Shown: positions 53,578 to 62,717 of the stretch, piece by piece
How positions within the stretch are numbered: the first letter of the stretch is position 1
How the letters are laid out: every line of letters begins with the position of its first letter
Source: Hoeflea algicola
GTDB taxonomy: Bacteria; Pseudomonadota; Alphaproteobacteria; Rhizobiales; Rhizobiaceae
Assembly: GCF_026619415.1 (NCBI RefSeq)
Contig: NZ_JAOVZR010000001.1
Span: 4,510,501-4,574,500 of the forward strand
Reading direction: 5' to 3'
DNA length: 64,000 nucleotides
Notes under the pieces: model-generated
Database searches by the model: none
The model's input: the letters and a program-made list of their open reading frames with translations, nothing else
Told to the model about the DNA's origin: nothing
Position numbers and translations under genes: made by a program

Positions 53578-54602
53578 ATGGTACCGCGCTGTGGCACCGG
53601 GACTAGTGAACGTGCCGCCGCAGTGTTGCTGAATGATCGATTGAACGGTTCAAATGCGTTGAAGGACAATTTTGTTATGAGCGACGAGAAGATTGTTCTG
53701 ATCTGTAGAAAAGTTCTCTCCATTTCAGATAAGATACATATTAATTCTAAAGAAGGATATGAATACATAAACTCAGGAACATTTAATTACATATACAATA
53801 ATTCAAAGAATAATGTGGATTACAAATCGGTAATACGATCAAATGGATTTATAGATATTGAGGAAGAGTTTATTGAGTCAGAGATAGATTATAAATCAAT
53901 ATTTTTGCATCATGAAGAAAACTCAAGATACAAATCAAATTTCAAATTGAGCAAAGTAACATTCATATTTTATAAGAGCGGAATACTATCTTTATACTAT
54001 TATTATAATTTTTTGGGGGGTGAGTTGGATATTGACGCCTCGTCCACGTTTGCTAATCAAGCCTGCGAAAACGATGGGCCCATTTACCGCGGTTGGCTTT
54101 CTGAATTATGTAAAATGGGCATCGTTACGGACTTGTCTTCGTTTCCGCTAGAGACACCTTCTTTGCGTTCAGAAAGAGAAGAGCTATTTGAATTACATTC
54201 TCGAACAAATAGTTGGCACAGCAACTGGTTCATGTGTCACGGGTCTCAAATATTAGTACCTGGATTGTCGGATAAAATAGGTTTTTCAGATCGGAAAAAG
54301 TTAACGTATCTGGAGTCTGATAGTAACACAATATGTGTCAATATTGCTGCAAATAAAGTATCGGAAGTGACTGGCACCTACGTGTTGTCCGGCGACGATG
54401 AATATTTAAATAGAAAAGAATGTCAAATAGACTTTATTGAAATTGCAAATTCCGACATGACTATACGGTATCTAAACGAATGTGGTGAGAAGAATGCATT
54501 GATAGCAGCGCAAAGGCTTGATGAATTTTTCAATAAATATGGAAAAAAATCACTCAAAAAATATCAAAGATACAAAATACTGATTATTACAAGGCGAGCA
54601 CA
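53578..54602 (+). pseudogene. AT-rich gene of unknown function, 5' part split by IS66 element
   Basis: This is the 5' part of a gene interrupted at 54602; the rest is at 55986-56265. The strongly AT-rich codon use differs from all neighbours. The ATG at 53677 (MSDEKIVLICRKVL) follows AAGGA and starts the AT-rich part, so it is the better start; ATG 53578 would add 33 GC-rich residues. The reading runs through SGILSLYYYYNFLGGELDIDASSTFANQACENDGPIYRGW, EELFELHSRTNSWHSNWFMCHGSQILVPGLS and VNIAANKVSEVTGTYVLSGDDEYL, and would stop in the element after RRAQ. I do not recognise a family. With the 3' part it would give about 401 residues (434 from the upstream ATG). Confidence 0.75.
54595..54602. repeat. 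Target-site duplication, left copy
   Basis: CGAGCACA directly precedes the left end of the IS66-type element and is repeated exactly after its right end. Eight bases is the size IS66 elements make. Confidence 0.95.
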
Positions 54603-55977
54603 GTAATTACCCACCCCCTTGCCATGCACCACAATGTCTGAATCCATGATGATATGGATCGGACTGATTTGCAGCAGCTGAGCAAGGACGAATTGATCGA
54701 GATGGTGCTTCGGCTCCAACGGCCTTCCAAGGATTCTCGGACGTCTTCCAAGCCGCCCTCGACGGACAAGAAAGAGAAACGCGTCAACTCACGACCGGGT
54801 GGAGCCAAGCCCGGGCATGAACCCCACAATAGGGTGCTGGCGGATTTTGCCGACATGTTTCGCGATCATGAACCGACCGCCTGCAAGAGATGCGGCCATG
54901 CGTTTTCCGGTGATGATACGATGGTGCTGGCCGGGGCCTATGACGAGATCGATATTCCTGCGATCCGTCCTCATGTCACCCGGCATCGGCGTTTTTCCTG
55001 TCATTGCCCGCAATGCGGCACGACAACAAAAGCCACCGCACCTGCCGTGGCAACCGCAACGCCGTTCGGGCCAGGCATTCACGCGCTGGCGATCTACCTC
55101 AAGAGTTTCCATGCATTGTCTTACGAACGCCTGAGCGGTGTGTTCATGGATATCTTCGGCCTTAATGTGAGCGAGGGCGCGATCATGAACATGTTTTCCC
55201 GCTCCCGTCCGAGCTTCCAGGCCACAGCACAGGCCGCCAAGGCCAGCCTTCGAGCCGCCCGCGTTGTCGCCAGCGACGAAACCGGTGTGCGTATCGAGGG
55301 CACAAATGCCCAACACTGGGTTTTTCATTGCAAGGATGCTGTTGTCCACCAGCCCGATTACTCCCGTGCAGCACGGGTCGTTCACGAGACCATGGGCGGC
55401 CATGTCCCCGAGGTATGGATATCTGATCGGTATTCAGCCCAGCAATCTCACGGCCATCGACATCAAACCTGCCTTGCACATTTGGCGCGTGATACAGCCT
55501 TTGCGCTGGAACATGGCGAGGATGATCTCCCTCTTCGCTTCCAGCTTTGGTTTGGCCGTGTGTTTGATTTCGCCAGAGCCATAAGCACATTCGCTGCGTC
55601 TACCGTCGCAAGCAAGAAGCGCAAATTCGATAAACAGCTTGCCGGGCTTCTATGCGCCCCGACTTCGTGCGACCTGGCCCAAAAGCTCCAGGCCAAGATC
55701 GGGCGGGCCCGCGATCAGCTGCTGACGTTTTGCGACTATCCCGGAGAAGTCGATGTCACCAACAACACATCTGAGCGAAAGCTCCGTCCATGGGTCATTC
55801 AGCGAAAGGTGACAAACGGATATCGCGCCATGTGGGCCGCCCAAGCCGAGGCGGATGTACGCACGACCATCGACACCGCCCGCCTCAAAGGCGCAAACCC
55901 CTTCCAGGTCATCGCATCCGTCCTGGCATAGGCCGGTAGAAGAACCGGAAATCACGAATTCGGGGGTGGGTAATTAC
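54603..55977 (+). mobile_element. IS66-family insertion sequence, complete, single-gene type
   Basis: A 1375-bp element with 16-bp perfect terminal inverted repeats (GTAATTACCCACCCCC at 54603-54618 and its complement at 55962-55977) and an 8-bp target duplication. It encodes only the transposase (tnpC) and lacks tnpA and tnpB, like the ISBst12 subgroup of IS66. The identical target copies and intact transposase suggest a recent insertion. It interrupts an AT-rich gene of unknown function. Confidence 0.95.
54654..55931 (+). CDS. tnpC: IS66 family transposase
   Basis: A 425-residue transposase. An N-terminal leucine-rich/coiled region (LQQLSKDELIEMVLRLQRPSKDSRTSSKPPS) precedes a zinc finger (CKRCGHAFSGDD...CHCPQCG). 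The DDE catalytic core follows, with Asp in VVASDETGVRIEG, Asp in VWISDRYSAQ and Glu in NNTSERKLRPWVIQRKV. The frame is intact. It lies wholly inside the element. Confidence 0.95.
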   Translation: MDRTDLQQLSKDELIEMVLRLQRPSKDSRTSSKPPSTDKKEKRVNSRPGGAKPGHEPHNRVLADFADMFRDHEPTACKRCGHAFSGDDTMVLAGAYDEIDIPAIRPHVTRHRRFSCHCPQCGTTTKATAPAVATATPFGPGIHALAIYLKSFHALSYERLSGVFMDIFGLNVSEGAIMNMFSRSRPSFQATAQAAKASLRAARVVASDETGVRIEGTNAQHWVFHCKDAVVHQPDYSRAARVVHETMGGHVPEVWISDRYSAQQSHGHRHQTCLAHLARDTAFALEHGEDDLPLRFQLWFGRVFDFARAISTFAASTVASKKRKFDKQLAGLLCAPTSCDLAQKLQAKIGRARDQLLTFCDYPGEVDVTNNTSERKLRPWVIQRKVTNGYRAMWAAQAEADVRTTIDTARLKGANPFQVIASVLA

Positions 55978-55985
55978 CGAGCACA
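55978..55985. repeat. Target-site duplication, right copy
   Basis: The second exact copy of CGAGCACA, directly after the right inverted repeat of the IS66 element. Confidence 0.95.
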
Positions 55986-56265
55986 TGTGTATGGCTTGAG
56001 GAACGCAGCGCATAGATGTATTCGTGAAGTGATAAAATCAACATCCGGATATTATGGGGTGCAGGAATCAGAAGCCAGCACTGTAAAAGCATTCGGGGCG
56101 CTAGACATTGCGATTGAATCTTCAAAGTATGAACAAGATGAAGCTTTTAATAGAAGTATATCAATATTTGCCCTATTTTTAGCAACTATATCTGTTATAT
56201 CCACAGTTATTAGTATTTTGGAATTCAGTATAAATAAAGATGTGTTCAATATACATCAAAAATAA
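55986..56265 (+). pseudogene. 3' part of the AT-rich gene split by the IS66 element
   Basis: Removing the element and one target copy joins codon CA+T (His) and the frame continues without change: HVYGLRNAAHRCIREVIKSTSGYYG, then EAFNRSISIFALFLATISVISTVISILEFSINKDVFNIHQK and TAA. One membrane segment is predicted near the C-terminus (SIFALFLATISVISTVISILEF). The codon use is as AT-rich as in the 5' part. It gives the protein a membrane-anchored tail. No family is recognised. Confidence 0.78.
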
Positions 56266-56646
56266 TTATTCTTATGCCGTTTGTCGTTGTTCCGCTGCTG
56301 GCGTTTTTAGTAATTATAAGGAGGAAGTAAGCTTCCCTATTTTCCGCGATATGGATTACCGGCGATGCTCGGCATAATCGGCCCGTTTGAAACAACTGTG
56401 CGCAAATACCATTCCGCTCAGTCTGCTCAGGTGACGAGGATTTCGCGCTTCTGACGGTGAGGCATGAGACTGCCGACGCGAGTTCCGGGCGCATGCTTGC
56501 TCGGCAGGAACAAACGCATTCCGGTGTTGTCGCTAGCGCGTATCAAACCGCCTGGTATGTCTCGTATGGGCAGCATGCCGCTGGCGACTGGGCAGCGACC
56601 GTTTGCCAGCGTTGCTTTGCGCCTGAGATAGTAAAGTGCAAAGCCC
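56266..56646. other. Transition region after the foreign gene
   Basis: These 381 bases change from AT-rich (to about 56330) to GC-rich. They hold a purine-rich AAGGAGG at about 56320 with no good frame after it, and no tRNA or integrase. A 91-residue frame at 56457-56732 runs into aruI antisense and has no family features, so it is not called. I see nothing else. Confidence 0.5.
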
Positions 56647-58245
56647 TCAATCGTCGGGGTTGTCGAGATATTCGATCAGGCAGGGGCGCGGCAGGTCTTT
56701 CAGTGCCGTCAGCAAATCCTCGGCATTGCTGACCCTGCGCGAGGGCAGGCCATAGGCTGTGGCAATGATCGAAAAATCGGGTGCCGATGGGGTAACCCCG
56801 ATCGGTGCAATGTCCACCGAGGTCATCGCCGTCTCGATTTCCATATAGCCGGAATTGTTCCACACCAGAAACGCCACGTCTGCGTTGCAGTCGCGGGCGC
56901 TGCCAAGCTCCGACAGCGTGAACTGAAATCCGCCATCGCCCAAAAGCGCTACCGCCGGATGGCCGGGCTTGCCCAGCGCTGCGCCTATCGCTGCAGGCGC
57001 TGCATAGCCCAGCGTGCCGAAACCGGTCGCCGAATTGAACCAGGTGGCCGGGCCGGGCACTGAGACATACATGTTGCCGGCATAGACCAGCTGGGTTGAA
57101 TCGCCGACGATGGTGGCATCAGGCAGGATATCCCAGATCCGCTGCACCAGATTGATGTGCTGGCGATAGGCGTCGCCAATCTCGGCCAGTGCCATATCGC
57201 GCGCCAATTTTGCGCGGGCGCTGCCATTGCGGCCTTCGATTTTGGCCCAGATTGGGGAAAGGACAAGCATGCCGGCGATAAACGCGCCCAGATCCGCCCG
57301 CACCGGCAGCGCCGCCGGCGCGCCGCGAAGCAACTGGTCTGCGTCGATATCTACCCGGATCAGGTTTTCAGGCAGCGCAAACCCGCCATCCTGATACATG
57401 TCCATGTCGGTCGGACCGAGTTCGGTGCCGAGCGCCAGCACCAGGTCGGCTTGGCCAAGCAGGCTGCGCACCGAGCCCAGGCTGGGGCTGGCGGGCACGT
57501 CGAGCGAATGGTTAGCCATCACCCCACGGGCGTTGGTGGTGTTGACCACCGGCGCATCGAGTGCTTCGGCGAAAGCGCGTACGGCCGCCGCATGCCGGAC
57601 CGCGCCGCCGCCGATCAGGATCACTGGGCTTTCCGACGCAGCGCATAATTGCGCGGCACGTTTAAACGCGGCCACAGAGGGCGACAATGGGGCCGCTTCA
57701 GGCATTTTGAATGTCCGGCCAGCGGCGGGCAACTTCATCACGTCGATCGGGATTTCGATATGCACCGGTCCGGGGCGGGCGGCGGTCATCACCGAAAAGG
57801 CCTGCTCCAGCACCTCAGCCAGTCGTGATGGCTCGGTCAGGGTGTGGGTCGACAAGGCGACCGTGCGGATAAGCCCTGCCTGGTCCGGCAGTTCATGCAA
57901 ATGACCGCAGCCCTTGCCAAGCGTTGTCGTGGCGTTGACACCGGAGATCACCAGCATCGGAATACTGTCGGCCCGCGCCTGCGCCATCGCCGTCAGTGTG
58001 TTGGTTAACCCCGGGCCGGTGATGACGAAACACACGCCGGGCTTACCGCTGGCGCGCGCATAGCCATCGGCCATGAATCCTGCACCCTGTTCGTGGCGTG
58101 GGGTGACATGGCGGATCGAACTTGCCGCGAGCCCGCGATAAAGCTCGATGGTGTGAACGCCGGGGATACCGAACACGGTGTCGACACCGGCCTGCTCAAG
58201 CATTGTTACCAGCGCTTCACCGACGGTTTGGGATTTCTCTGCCAT
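56647..58245 (-). CDS. aruI: Thiamine-diphosphate enzyme, probable 5-guanidino-2-oxopentanoate decarboxylase
   Basis: A 532-residue acetolactate-synthase-like enzyme. The N-terminal domain has VFGIPGVHTIELYRGL and the catalytic Glu in TPRHEQGAGFMADGYARASG (about residue 50). The central domain is at about 190-330, and the C-terminal ThDP-binding motif is GDGGFQFTLSELGSARDCNADVAFLVWNNSGY (about 435). The GIPGVHTIELYRGL start is like AruI, which decarboxylates 2-ketoarginine. Directly upstream on the same transcript, with one shared base, is an AruH-like arginine:pyruvate transaminase gene, which makes the same substrate. The specific assignment is by that pair. Confidence 0.8.
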   Translation of the reverse strand: MAEKSQTVGEALVTMLEQAGVDTVFGIPGVHTIELYRGLAASSIRHVTPRHEQGAGFMADGYARASGKPGVCFVITGPGLTNTLTAMAQARADSIPMLVISGVNATTTLGKGCGHLHELPDQAGLIRTVALSTHTLTEPSRLAEVLEQAFSVMTAARPGPVHIEIPIDVMKLPAAGRTFKMPEAAPLSPSVAAFKRAAQLCAASESPVILIGGGAVRHAAAVRAFAEALDAPVVNTTNARGVMANHSLDVPASPSLGSVRSLLGQADLVLALGTELGPTDMDMYQDGGFALPENLIRVDIDADQLLRGAPAALPVRADLGAFIAGMLVLSPIWAKIEGRNGSARAKLARDMALAEIGDAYRQHINLVQRIWDILPDATIVGDSTQLVYAGNMYVSVPGPATWFNSATGFGTLGYAAPAAIGAALGKPGHPAVALLGDGGFQFTLSELGSARDCNADVAFLVWNNSGYMEIETAMTSVDIAPIGVTPSAPDFSIIATAYGLPSRRVSNAEDLLTALKDLPRPCLIEYLDNPDD

Positions 58246-59408
58246 CAGATCGATTCCACGAAACTGGCGATGCGGTTGCAGGCCTCCGTCAGCGATTCGT
58301 CGGGCACTGTCAGGCTGAGCCGGATAAGCCCGCCGGCATTGTCACCGAACGAGGAGCCCGGCATAACCGCGACACCAGCCTCCAGCAAGCGCCAGGCAAA
58401 GCGTTCGCCATCGAGTCCGGTGCCGGAGACGTCGGCGATGATGAACATGCCTGCCTGCGGCCGGAACGGCACGATGCCGTCGAGTTGCTCTAGCCTGTCG
58501 GCAATCAGCGCCGCGCGCCGCTTGTAGGCCTCGCGCATCAGCTTTGACGTTTGGAGGTCAGAATTGAGGGCAAATGCGGTCATGTCGGCGATGAACGGCT
58601 GGTTGCCGAACAACATGGTTTCCGACAGCGGCAGCAGCTTGTCGCAGAATTCGTGCGGACCGACTGCCCAGCCGCTGCGAAAGCCCGGCGCTGCGTGTGA
58701 TTTGGAAATCGACGACAGCGCGATCACACGGTCTGCGAGGTCGGGATTGTCGAACGGTGATGCGAATTCACCGTCAAACACCAGTTCCTCGTAGACTTCG
58801 TCGGCGACGATCCACAAATCATGGGCCTTGCAGACCGCGCCGATGCGGGCAAGTTCCTCGGCCCTCAGCACCGCCCCGCTCGGGTTGTGCGGTGAATTCA
58901 GCAGCAGCACCCGCGATTGCGGCGTGATCGATGCCTCTAGATCTTCGGCCTTCATCCGGAACCCGTTTTCGGGCCTGAGTGGCACCGGTTGCCGATGCGC
59001 GCCGCTGGCGCCGATCACACCTTCATAGGTGGCGTAGAATGGATCGCCCACCAGCACGCCGTCGCCGGGCCCGGTCAGCGCCATCATGGTCGCAAACAGC
59101 GCAGTCTGGGTTCCCGGGAAGCACATCACGTTGTCGGTATCAACATCGGCGCGGCGGCGCGCATAGCGTGCGGCGATCGCGTCGAGCAGTTCCGGTTCGC
59201 CGCGTCCACTGGAATAGCCGGTGCGTCCGGCCAGCATCGACTGGTGGCAGACCTCGAACAGTTGCGGATCGGGTGGAAGGTCGGGCTCGCCAATGGTCAA
59301 TTCAATGATGTCGGCACCCTGAGCCTTCATCGTCCGGCAATGTTGGTGGATCGCCCATTTGGCGCCGCCGCTGTGAGCCAGGCGCTCGGTGATTTGTGCG
59401 TAATGCAT
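58245..59408 (-). CDS. aruH: Aminotransferase class I/II, AruH-like arginine--pyruvate transaminase
   Basis: A 387-residue PLP enzyme. The N-terminus (YAQITERLAHSGGAKWAIHQHCRTMKAQGADIIELTIGEPD), LNSPHNPSGAVLRAEELARIGAVCKAHDLWIVADEVYEELVFDGE and ALSSISKSHAAPGFRSGWAVGP (PLP lysine in SISKSHA, about residue 233) closely follow recalled Pseudomonas AruH. FRPQAGMFIIADV is typical. It transfers the alpha-amino group of arginine to pyruvate, yielding 2-ketoarginine and alanine. It lies in one operon with the TetR gene (four-base gap) and aruI. Confidence 0.83.
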   Translation of the reverse strand: MHYAQITERLAHSGGAKWAIHQHCRTMKAQGADIIELTIGEPDLPPDPQLFEVCHQSMLAGRTGYSSGRGEPELLDAIAARYARRRADVDTDNVMCFPGTQTALFATMMALTGPGDGVLVGDPFYATYEGVIGASGAHRQPVPLRPENGFRMKAEDLEASITPQSRVLLLNSPHNPSGAVLRAEELARIGAVCKAHDLWIVADEVYEELVFDGEFASPFDNPDLADRVIALSSISKSHAAPGFRSGWAVGPHEFCDKLLPLSETMLFGNQPFIADMTAFALNSDLQTSKLMREAYKRRAALIADRLEQLDGIVPFRPQAGMFIIADVSGTGLDGERFAWRLLEAGVAVMPGSSFGDNAGGLIRLSLTVPDESLTEACNRIASFVESI

Positions 59409-59412
59409 CTGT

Positions 59413-60051
59413 TTATTCCCTGAATTCCGCCGGTTCGATACCGAGCAGCGTCGCCACTGAATCGAGTGTCAGCCGGACCACGTCGAGGCGCGAGAAGTCG
59501 TCGCCACCCATGGAGATTTCGATCCAAAGCCCGTCGAGCAGGGCATTGAGAATGATTGCGTGCTGCCTGATCTGCAGTGGTGACGCGGCCACGCCTCGTT
59601 CCGCCATGACCTCGCAGACCAGCTTTTCGATCAGATCACGAAACGACTGGTAACCTTCGCGGTGGGCTTTTGCCATCGCCGGGTCGGAGTTCACCGTTCC
59701 GGTAAAGGCGGCCCATATCGACAGCGCGCGCCCGTCGGCGACCGGCGGCGTGACGCTGGCGCGGATAAGTCCTGCAAGCCGTGACAGCGCCGTGCCATCG
59801 CCGCAACCGGCGGCGGCGTTGGCGGTCAGTTCGGCCATGAAGGATCTGTAGGCGGCCGCCACCAGCCGTTCCTTGTTATCGAAATAGCGACGGATCAGCC
59901 CTGGCGTAACACCGGCGCGGAACGCGACTTCGCGCACCGTGGCGCCGGCAAGCCCCAATTCGGCAATGCTGTCGAGCGTTGCTGCAATCAGATCATTCTG
60001 CCGCACCGCTTCTGGTTCACGATGGAAGGCGCGTCGCGTCATTCCCGCCAT
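59413..60051 (-). CDS. TetR family transcriptional regulator, BetI-like
   Basis: About 212 residues from ATG 60051 (MAGMTRRAF); ATG 60042, which forms an ATGA overlap with the upstream gene stop, would be three residues shorter. The helix-turn-helix is EAVRQNDLIAATLDSIAELGLAGATVREVAFRAGVTPGLIRRYFDNKERLVAAAYRSFM (about residues 13-70). The ligand domain includes RALSIWAAFTGTVNSDPAMAKAHREGYQSFRDLI and HAIILNALLDGLWIEISMG. It sits inside the aru operon, likely a local repressor sensing an arginine- or guanidino-derived ligand. Confidence 0.88.
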   Translation of the reverse strand: MAGMTRRAFHREPEAVRQNDLIAATLDSIAELGLAGATVREVAFRAGVTPGLIRRYFDNKERLVAAAYRSFMAELTANAAAGCGDGTALSRLAGLIRASVTPPVADGRALSIWAAFTGTVNSDPAMAKAHREGYQSFRDLIEKLVCEVMAERGVAASPLQIRQHAIILNALLDGLWIEISMGGDDFSRLDVVRLTLDSVATLLGIEPAEFRE

Positions 60052-60908
60052 GCCGGACGGGTCAGGCAGGTAGGCCCACCTTCGCAAGGGATGCACAGCG
60101 CATCGGCCTCAAACGCCGTTACCTTGCAACCGGCCTGTTCCATCAGCGCCCGTGTCTTGGGGAAACCATCGACCATGATCACCTCGCCCGGGGTCAGCGC
60201 CAGCACATTGAGGTTGAGCCCGTTGGAAGCCTCGAACTCGTTGCGCGGCGCTTCCACCAGGGTGTAGCCGCGGTCTTTCAGCAATTGCCAGAATCCGACC
60301 GGCAGCATCGGGGCATACACCAGCGCCAGTTTTTCATCGAGCGGCGACATTACCGACATCAGATGCAGACAGGCGTCGGCGCCGTTGCCGAGCGGCAGGT
60401 CATAGCCGAGTACGGTGACGCCGAGCGGGGACAGGATTTCGCCCAGTTGTTCGATACCTGCCTGGTTGGTGCGAACACCGCGACCGACGGCCAGCGTTAA
60501 GTCATCCACCCAGATGCAATCGCCGCCCTCGACCTGGCCGGGGGCCTTGATTTCGCCGAGGATCGGAATGCCTGCAGCGCGGTAGGCGGCGGCGTGCAGC
60601 GCCGGTTCGCCCACCCGTCCGGGCTTGCCCATGCGCAAAATAATGGCGCCCTTGTCGCTCACCAACGACGGGTCATGGGTGAACATCGCATCGGCCATGC
60701 CGTCGCCGGAATCCTCGATCCAGATGATCTCAGTACCACACGCCGCCACCAAATCTGCAAACACGCCGAATTGCTCGATGGCGCGGGCGCCATCAAACCC
60801 GGGGCCGTAATGCCACTCCGCAGCGTTGGCGTTTTGAAGGCTGCTGCCAGGCCGGCGCATGAGCACCCGTTTGAGCGGGGCGGTCATCGATTGAGATCCG
60901 TATTTCAT
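60039..60908 (-). CDS. Arginine deiminase / dimethylargininase superfamily amidinohydrolase
   Basis: A 289-residue guanidino-group-modifying enzyme. The family triad is present: EGGD in APGQVEGGDCIWVDD (about residue 125), His in GADACLHLMSVMSPLD (about 172) and the nucleophilic Cys in GGPTCLTRPAWRE (about 281). FTHDPSLVSDKGAIILRMGKPGR is also typical. It could hydrolyse arginine, methylarginine or another guanidino compound; N,N-dimethylarginine dimethylaminohydrolase is one possibility. It is the first gene of the operon that continues with tetR, aruH and aruI, and it diverges from an amino-acid importer. Confidence 0.83.
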   Translation of the reverse strand: MKYGSQSMTAPLKRVLMRRPGSSLQNANAAEWHYGPGFDGARAIEQFGVFADLVAACGTEIIWIEDSGDGMADAMFTHDPSLVSDKGAIILRMGKPGRVGEPALHAAAYRAAGIPILGEIKAPGQVEGGDCIWVDDLTLAVGRGVRTNQAGIEQLGEILSPLGVTVLGYDLPLGNGADACLHLMSVMSPLDEKLALVYAPMLPVGFWQLLKDRGYTLVEAPRNEFEASNGLNLNVLALTPGEVIMVDGFPKTRALMEQAGCKVTAFEADALCIPCEGGPTCLTRPAWRE

Positions 60909-61020
60909 AGAGGAGTCCGTTCCGGTGATGTGCGATTTTAGAAATTATACACTTGATTAATTACTGCGCAAGGGTCACGATTGGCTCAGTTCGCTCCCAC
61001 CGGGGCATCTGAGGAACCGT
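60909..61020. promoter_or_regulatory. Divergent promoter region of the aru operon and amino-acid importer
   Basis: A 112-base gap between divergent operons, with an AT-rich core at about 60935-60965. It is the natural place for the TetR operator and both promoters. No clean palindrome longer than five bases was found by eye. GAGG lies before the importer ATPase start. Confidence 0.5.
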
Positions 61021-61827
61021 ATGAGCAGTCCACAATCTGGCGCCCAAACCGCCGCCGCAACGTCTCCGCCCGCTGTCGCCGTTACCAACCTGTGCAAGCA
61101 GTTTGGTGAGCTCGAAGTGCTCAAGGGCGTGTCGCTGTCGGCCAACACCGGCGACGTGGTGGCCATCATCGGTGGATCGGGTTCCGGCAAGTCGACCATG
61201 CTGCGCTGCATCAACATGTTGGAACTGCCGACCAAAGGCACGATCAGCATCCAGGGTGAGATCATCAAGATGAAGCCGGATGGGCGCGGCGGCCAGCAGC
61301 CGGCCAATTCTGCGCAACTGCGCCGGATCCGAACCCGGTTGGCGATGGTATTCCAGAGCTTTAATTTGTGGCAGCACATGACCGTGCTTGGCAATGTCAT
61401 CGAGGTTCCGGTGCATGTGATGGGTGTGCCGCGCGACGAAGCGATTGCGCGCGCCGAAAAACTGCTTGAGCGTGTCGGCCTGTCCGACAAGCGCGATGTC
61501 TATCCGGCGTTTTTGTCCGGTGGCCAGCAGCAGCGCGCGGCAATTGCCCGGGCGCTGGCGGTCGAACCGGAGGTGATGCTGTTTGACGAGCCGACATCTG
61601 CACTCGACCCTGAGCTGGTGGGCGAAGTGCTGGCCGTGATTGCCGATCTGGCCCGAGAGGGCCGCACCATGCTGCTTGTTACCCACGAGATGAATTTTGC
61701 CCGTGAAGTGGCAAACCATGTCGTGTTTCTGGCTGACGGTGTGATCGAGGAGGAAGGTCCGCCCGAAACTGTCTACAGCGCGCCCAAATCGGAGCGTCTG
61801 CAAAAATTCCTTGCGACTGTCCAATAG
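61021..61827 (+). CDS. Polar amino-acid ABC transporter ATP-binding protein, HisP type
   Basis: A 268-residue ATPase. Walker A is GGSGSGKST (about residues 57-65), the Q-loop is VFQSFNLWQHMTVLGNV, the signature is LSGGQQQRAAIARA, Walker B is VMLFDEPTSALDPE, and the H-loop is LVTHEMNFAREVANHV. The LELPTKGTISIQGE and C-terminal GVIEEEGPPETVYSAPKSERLQKFL are typical of the HisP/OccP/ArtP group. The ATG follows GAGG. It is the first gene of a four-gene importer operon. Likely cargo is arginine or a related basic amino acid, judged from the adjacent aru genes. Confidence 0.93.
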   Translation: MSSPQSGAQTAAATSPPAVAVTNLCKQFGELEVLKGVSLSANTGDVVAIIGGSGSGKSTMLRCINMLELPTKGTISIQGEIIKMKPDGRGGQQPANSAQLRRIRTRLAMVFQSFNLWQHMTVLGNVIEVPVHVMGVPRDEAIARAEKLLERVGLSDKRDVYPAFLSGGQQQRAAIARALAVEPEVMLFDEPTSALDPELVGEVLAVIADLAREGRTMLLVTHEMNFAREVANHVVFLADGVIEEEGPPETVYSAPKSERLQKFLATVQ

Positions 61828-61874
61828 TCCAAGGGTGAATGGGCAAAGCCCGAACGTCCAACAGGGAAAATACT

Positions 61875-62645
61875 ATGAAAACCAAACTCGTTACAGCCAT
61901 CGCCGCATTCGGTCTGACGCTTGCGGCCCACGCCGCTTCCGCTGAAACCGTGCGCGTTGGTGTTGCAGCCGAGCCTTATCCGCCGTTCACCGAGCCCGAT
62001 GCAGCCGGTAACTGGACCGGCTGGGAAATCGAATTCATGAACGCCGTCTGCGCCGAGGCCAAGCTTGATTGCGTGGTCACGCCGGTTGCTTGGGATGGCA
62101 TCATTCCGGCGCTGACATCGAACAAGATCGACGCCATCGTCGGCTCGATGTCGATTACCGAAGAGCGTATGAAGACCATTGATTTCTCGGATAAGTATTA
62201 CAATACGCCTGCGGTTGTCGCGATGGCCAAGGGCGGCGGCATCACCCCGGACGCAGAGGGACTGAAGGGCAAGATCCTCGGTGTTCAGGTCTCCACGATC
62301 CACCAGAAATATGCAATCGAGCATTTCGGTGACGTCGCAGCGGAGATCAAGGAATACCAGACCCAGGACGAAGCCAATCAGGATCTAGCTGCCGGACGTG
62401 TTGATGCCGTCATGGCGGATTCACTGGCGCTGGATGCTTTCGTCAAGTCAGACACGTGCTGCGAAATTGCCGGCGCGGTGGAAGACGATTCGGCGATCCT
62501 CGGTGCCGGCGTTGGCGTTGGCCTACGCAAGGGTGATGATGAGCTGCGCGAGAAATTCAACACAGCCATCGCCGCCATCCGCGAAAACGGCACTTATGCC
62601 GAGTTCTCGAAGAAGTATTTCGACTTCGACATCTACGGCAAGTAA
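61875..62645 (+). CDS. Amino-acid ABC transporter substrate-binding protein (SBP family 3)
   Basis: A 256-residue periplasmic binding protein from ATG 61875, with AGGGA upstream. The signal peptide is MKTKLVTAIAAFGLTLAAHAASAETV, cleaved after ASA. Family 3 features: VGVAAEPYPPFTEPDAAGNWTGWEIEFMNAVCAEAKLDCVVTPVAWDGIIPALTSNKIDAIVGSMSITEERMKTIDFSDKYYNTP. The Cys pair in SDTCCEIAGAV may form a disulfide. It resembles lysine/arginine/ornithine- and octopine-binding proteins. It lies between the ATPase and permease genes. Confidence 0.92.
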   Translation: MKTKLVTAIAAFGLTLAAHAASAETVRVGVAAEPYPPFTEPDAAGNWTGWEIEFMNAVCAEAKLDCVVTPVAWDGIIPALTSNKIDAIVGSMSITEERMKTIDFSDKYYNTPAVVAMAKGGGITPDAEGLKGKILGVQVSTIHQKYAIEHFGDVAAEIKEYQTQDEANQDLAAGRVDAVMADSLALDAFVKSDTCCEIAGAVEDDSAILGAGVGVGLRKGDDELREKFNTAIAAIRENGTYAEFSKKYFDFDIYGK

Positions 62646-62717
62646 TGCGCCTCGCTGGCGCAATCGCTCCAGCCGGATCGGCGGGTTCACCTCGCCGATC
62701 CGCAATGAGTGTTTCAA

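Noticed and set aside
56457..56732. A 91-codon frame downstream of the foreign gene
   Set aside because: It overlaps aruI in antisense and has no family features.
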